Made by a program: the position numbers and the translations under genes. This document shows positions 60,889-64,000 of a stretch of DNA of 64,000 nt, piece by piece. Position 1 is the first letter of the stretch; each line of letters starts with the position of its first letter. Below the pieces are notes generated by a model. It made no database searches. It worked only from the letters and a program-made list of their open reading frames with translations, and was not told where the DNA came from. The stretch is from Neckera pumila (taxonomy: Eukaryota; Streptophyta; Bryopsida; Hypnales; Neckeraceae): contig OZ018409.1 in the NCBI GenBank assembly GCA_963969595.1, positions 22,538,975-22,602,974 on the forward strand. Reading direction: 5' to 3'.

Positions 60889-61863
60889 GTGTGAGAGTTT
60901 AAATAGGGTAAGCATTTTGGATGAAATTGGATGACTTAGGCTTTCTGTGAATGAATGTTGGATCACTATCACATACATGAGTTAGTATGAAATTTAGTGT
61001 AGGTCTCATTATATTTGATATTCTCTAAACTAATTTTTAACAAATGGATTTTGTAAAATCATTTCTTTTTTTTTGAAATTCCGTAATTCAGATTCAAACA
61101 CATGGAGCTTGCAATTGCAACAATTCATAGAATTGTTGGAATTCCTCAATCTTACAAACTGAAGTTTAAAAACTAAACTGAAGTTATTTGGCTTCATTTC
61201 CGTACTTTAAATTGAATACAAAAAGATGTTCAGAGCTTTATGTCAAAAGTTACAATTGAGTTTGATGGAGGCACACATCCAGTGTTTGGTTGTTGGGAAC
61301 TTGGGACGGATGCCAGGGGTGAATATTCAATATTCTTGCCTTGGACCCAATTTCTCATGTGATAAATGGTGAGAAGTCACTCTTTGAAAACTGCCCATGA
61401 TAGGTTCAGATGTCATTCAAATAATAAGGCCAGGCCAATTACAATGAGCTTGCAACATGTGTATAAAATTAAATTAAATTAAAAAATTAAAAATCAAGGT
61501 CGGAGCTCCTCTAAGGTAAACCAACCTACTGTAAGTATCCTCACCTCGTTCACAATTTGGGTTTGACATAGCCTTGACACTATTTTCCCTTTCTTTGTTG
61601 TACTGTAGTGTACAGTAAGCTTGCACACCGTACCAAGTACTCCCTTGCTGTGTCATCTTTTGGCCTGCACTAATTTTTCAATTTTCAGAATGGCCAGGAA
61701 GTTGCAGAGAAATCCAAGTCAGATTGTTTGAATTCCAGGACTCTTTTGTTGGCCCACATGATGACTTTGAGCAAGTTAAGTCCACGGCATGAGCCAGCAT
61801 ATGTTCCCACCACCATGATTGAAACTTCAACTAATCTCAAACTGAATTTAAGTTAAGCTAAGC
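60889..61863. other. Intergenic DNA
   Basis: AT-rich. No gene, RNA gene or clear repeat end is recognised. Confidence 0.45.
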
Positions 61864-62090
61864 TTAATCCCTAAACGTCTCATTCCTTTTCTGAATTTTT
61901 GCGCATTTTTATTTATATATGTGTACAGATACATCATTTACTGAAATTTCATGAATTTGGTCATTATGAAAGGTTGTCTTTTCTAGATTCAAATATTACA
62001 TTAAATGAATGAGAACTTAGTTAGATGAAACAATACCTTTATCATCTATTTATCATCTAAAATATGGATGTCGGAGCTCTTCAGGGTTAA
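61864..62090 (+). mobile_element. Short TTAA-flanked element (227 bp)
   Basis: TTAA at 61864-61867 is followed by TCCCTAAACGTCTCATTCC; TTAA at 62087-62090 is preceded by CTCTTCAGGG. The left ~110 bases match the left end of the element at 40952-41849, so it may be an internal-deletion derivative. Confidence 0.5.
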
Positions 62091-63131
62091 CAAGTTGAGC
62101 CACCAGTGATGGGTTGCCAGTCTTCTTCACTCAAGCACCTGACCAGTCTGGCTTTGTATTTGTTTGGTGGGAGCAATCACAGCATGCATACTGAGAAACA
62201 CCTGGAATTAATAAGTTATTGGTGCCCTCGTCCTTACTTTTGGTCATCATACCAATGTTTGAGGAGGATCGCGGGGTTGTTTGTTGTTAGTCGGTCGGTG
62301 TCTTTTGGAAAAATCATCAGGAAAATCATAGGTTGGAGAGTTAAAATGGAGGTTCTAAAATTGGACAAAAAATTGGGAGGACCAGCAATCCGTTGGTGAG
62401 AAAAAATAAAAAGGCTAATCAATATGTAGCTATCGTTTTCATGAAATTCTCAGAAATTAGTTTCAAATTTGAGGTTATTATTTGGGTTGCTAGAGGCGGG
62501 GTTGTTCTTAAGTCAAAGAAGGAATCACTTTAGGGTTGGTCATTGAGGGGCTTGGAGTGCTTAGACATTGGGGGTGCAAGTATCACTTTGGGGATGGTTG
62601 TATTGGCCAGCCCTTGTTCTATTATCTGTATTTGCACGATGTACATAATGAAACTGGAATTTATTTTTAAAATCAGCATGTCTATGAAAGAAAATAATTT
62701 TAGACTTTGCAAATTTGAAGGAAAGTGGATAGTGTGAATTTGATATTGGAGGAAATGAACCGGGAGAATTTATTAAGGAGAAGATGCAATTGGTGCCCCT
62801 GGAAACAAAAATGGCTTCTTCTACAAAAAGGAGGCTAATTACCAAGGCAGCTCCAATTGACACTTCTTGATGCTTGGATGTTAGAGCACAAAGAAATAAA
62901 TCCATAAAGTCATGATTGGAATGACCACCAGGGTTGTTAGATGAATGTCATAAGATTTTACGATAAATACGGGCGTAATATAGTCTACACAATTCTCCAT
63001 TTCTAAATACATATTTTACCAAGTACTCTTGGGATTCCTCGATGAGTAGTTACACTCTTTATTTCTATATTGTTTTTGAAAGTCATTCTTTGGACACTTT
63101 TAGTCTTCTATGTCTAAATTGGGTTAACTTC
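62091..63131. other. Intergenic DNA
   Basis: 62100-62900 is less AT-rich and has overlapping frames on both strands (62106-62399 plus; 62561-62905 minus). I recognise no domain. Treated as unassigned. Confidence 0.4.
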
Positions 63132-64000
63132 TTAACCCCTAAAGTTGTGTTGTCCCCTTGGGGGACAAAATGGATTTTGGACAAGCTCCTATGGTCTCAA
63201 TATTTGTTGTAATTTTTTGATTTTTTTTGTGAAGATAGAGAATCACATTAGCTTTCCAGAAATGTAATTTTTTTTTCAATTGGTGCCTGGTAGTAAAAGT
63301 TATGGCAAAAAGAACCCAAATTTTAGTTCGGCGGGCAGAAAAAAACCCTCCAAAAAACTTTAAATTAAAGTTTTAATAAATTGGTTACATATAGATTTTG
63401 TTTTTGTCTACATGGGAAGCTTTAATTCTTTCCATTTGGATTTATTATGCAAAAGTTATGGACAATCTTATTTTTCAGGCGATTAGAGCATCTTTTTGAA
63501 AAAATAACTTGTAAGATTCATTTCTGAACTCAATTTTGGCAATTTAAAAAAAAAAAAGTTTCACACGGTTAAGATTTCTTGCTAGAACAATCTCACCATT
63601 GGAATTAGTATATTTCAACCCTATCTTAGAGCTATTAATGATTTCATTTTTCCTTCAATCTTGAACCTACTTCTACTTAACAAATTTTTAATGAGTGAAA
63701 ACTAAATGTTTTTGTTTTGAATATTTTATCCTAGATTCTCAACTCAATTCTTCATTATATAAAATGAGAAATTCAAAATCATAAGAGCAAAAATTTGAAG
63801 TTAAGAAGGTTCAAAACTGCAAAATGTAGTTGAATAAGGTTCAAGAAAACTTGATTCCTTCACTTTAAATGCAAATATCTTGCAATAGACATGGTCAAAA
63901 ATTCTAAAGTTTCTTCTACACATTCTTACACTAGTGCAGTACAAGATCCTATGGTTAAATATGTAAATAATACATTTTAAATATTTTTTTGCTCTTTGCT
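63132..64000 (-). mobile_element. Dispersed ~0.92 kb element, copy 3 (inverted, runs off window)
   Basis: It starts with TTAA (63132-63135) and CCCCTAAAGTTGTG. Its reverse complement follows copies 1 and 2 through all inner landmarks, including GGCACCAATTG, a TTCCAATGG block, TAGAAGTAGGTTC, CATTTAAAGTGAAG and AGAGCAAAAAAATATTT at the window edge. Confidence 0.7.

Overview
The window looks like part of a large, repeat-rich, AT-rich nuclear genome of a land plant. The supporting genes are a plant DUF604-type glycosyltransferase, a 28-exon HRQ1-type RecQ-like helicase, an LRR receptor-like protein relic and a cytochrome P450 relic, all with spliceosomal GT..AG introns. Gene density is low: two apparently intact genes in 64 kb. 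The P450 and LRR sequences feel closer to a non-seed plant (moss, liverwort or fern) than to a flowering plant, but that is an impression and was not tested.

Layout. 1-7.6 kb is AT-rich intergenic DNA with one ~0.93 kb dispersed element and degenerate tandem repeats. 7.6-9.3 kb holds an unrecognised minus-strand split gene or relic with coiled-coil exons and a 120-bp tandem duplication. 9.3-13.1 kb is intergenic. 13.7-21.9 kb is the most unusual part. It is a plus-strand, decayed multi-exon locus whose pieces resemble a ParB-like domain, the C-terminal part of an N4/N6-type DNA methylase, a charged coiled-coil segment and an FCP1/NIF-type HAD phosphatase domain. The locus carries at least 14 copies of a ~20-bp imperfect palindrome (consensus about TTATCTTCGAGGCGAAGATA) in its leader, introns and open frames. 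22-24.8 kb is intergenic and contains a TTAA-flanked MITE.

24.8-34.4 kb is a minus-strand HRQ1-like DNA helicase gene. I could follow its exons almost completely, and they predict about 1,197 residues. 34.5-38.6 kb is intergenic. 38.9-42.6 kb is a minus-strand LRR receptor-like-protein pseudogene with several frameshifts and an ~0.9 kb mobile element between its two halves. 43-48.6 kb contains MITEs with clear ends: a pogo/Tigger-like element with TA duplications, a hAT-like element with an exact 8-bp duplication, and members of TTAA-flanked and TAAGGTA-ended families. 49.4-50.35 kb is a plus-strand P450 pseudogene compressed by internal deletions. 50.8-54.66 kb is an intact four-exon minus-strand DUF604 glycosyltransferase (520 residues). 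55.5-64 kb is intergenic, with further MITEs and part of another copy of the dispersed element seen near 2 kb and 46 kb.

The intact genes are unrelated housekeeping or secretory-pathway functions and do not form a pathway. The notable biology is in the decayed 14-22 kb locus with its palindromes and in the TTAA-flanked element families. All domain calls come from reading translations by eye; none was checked by a database search.
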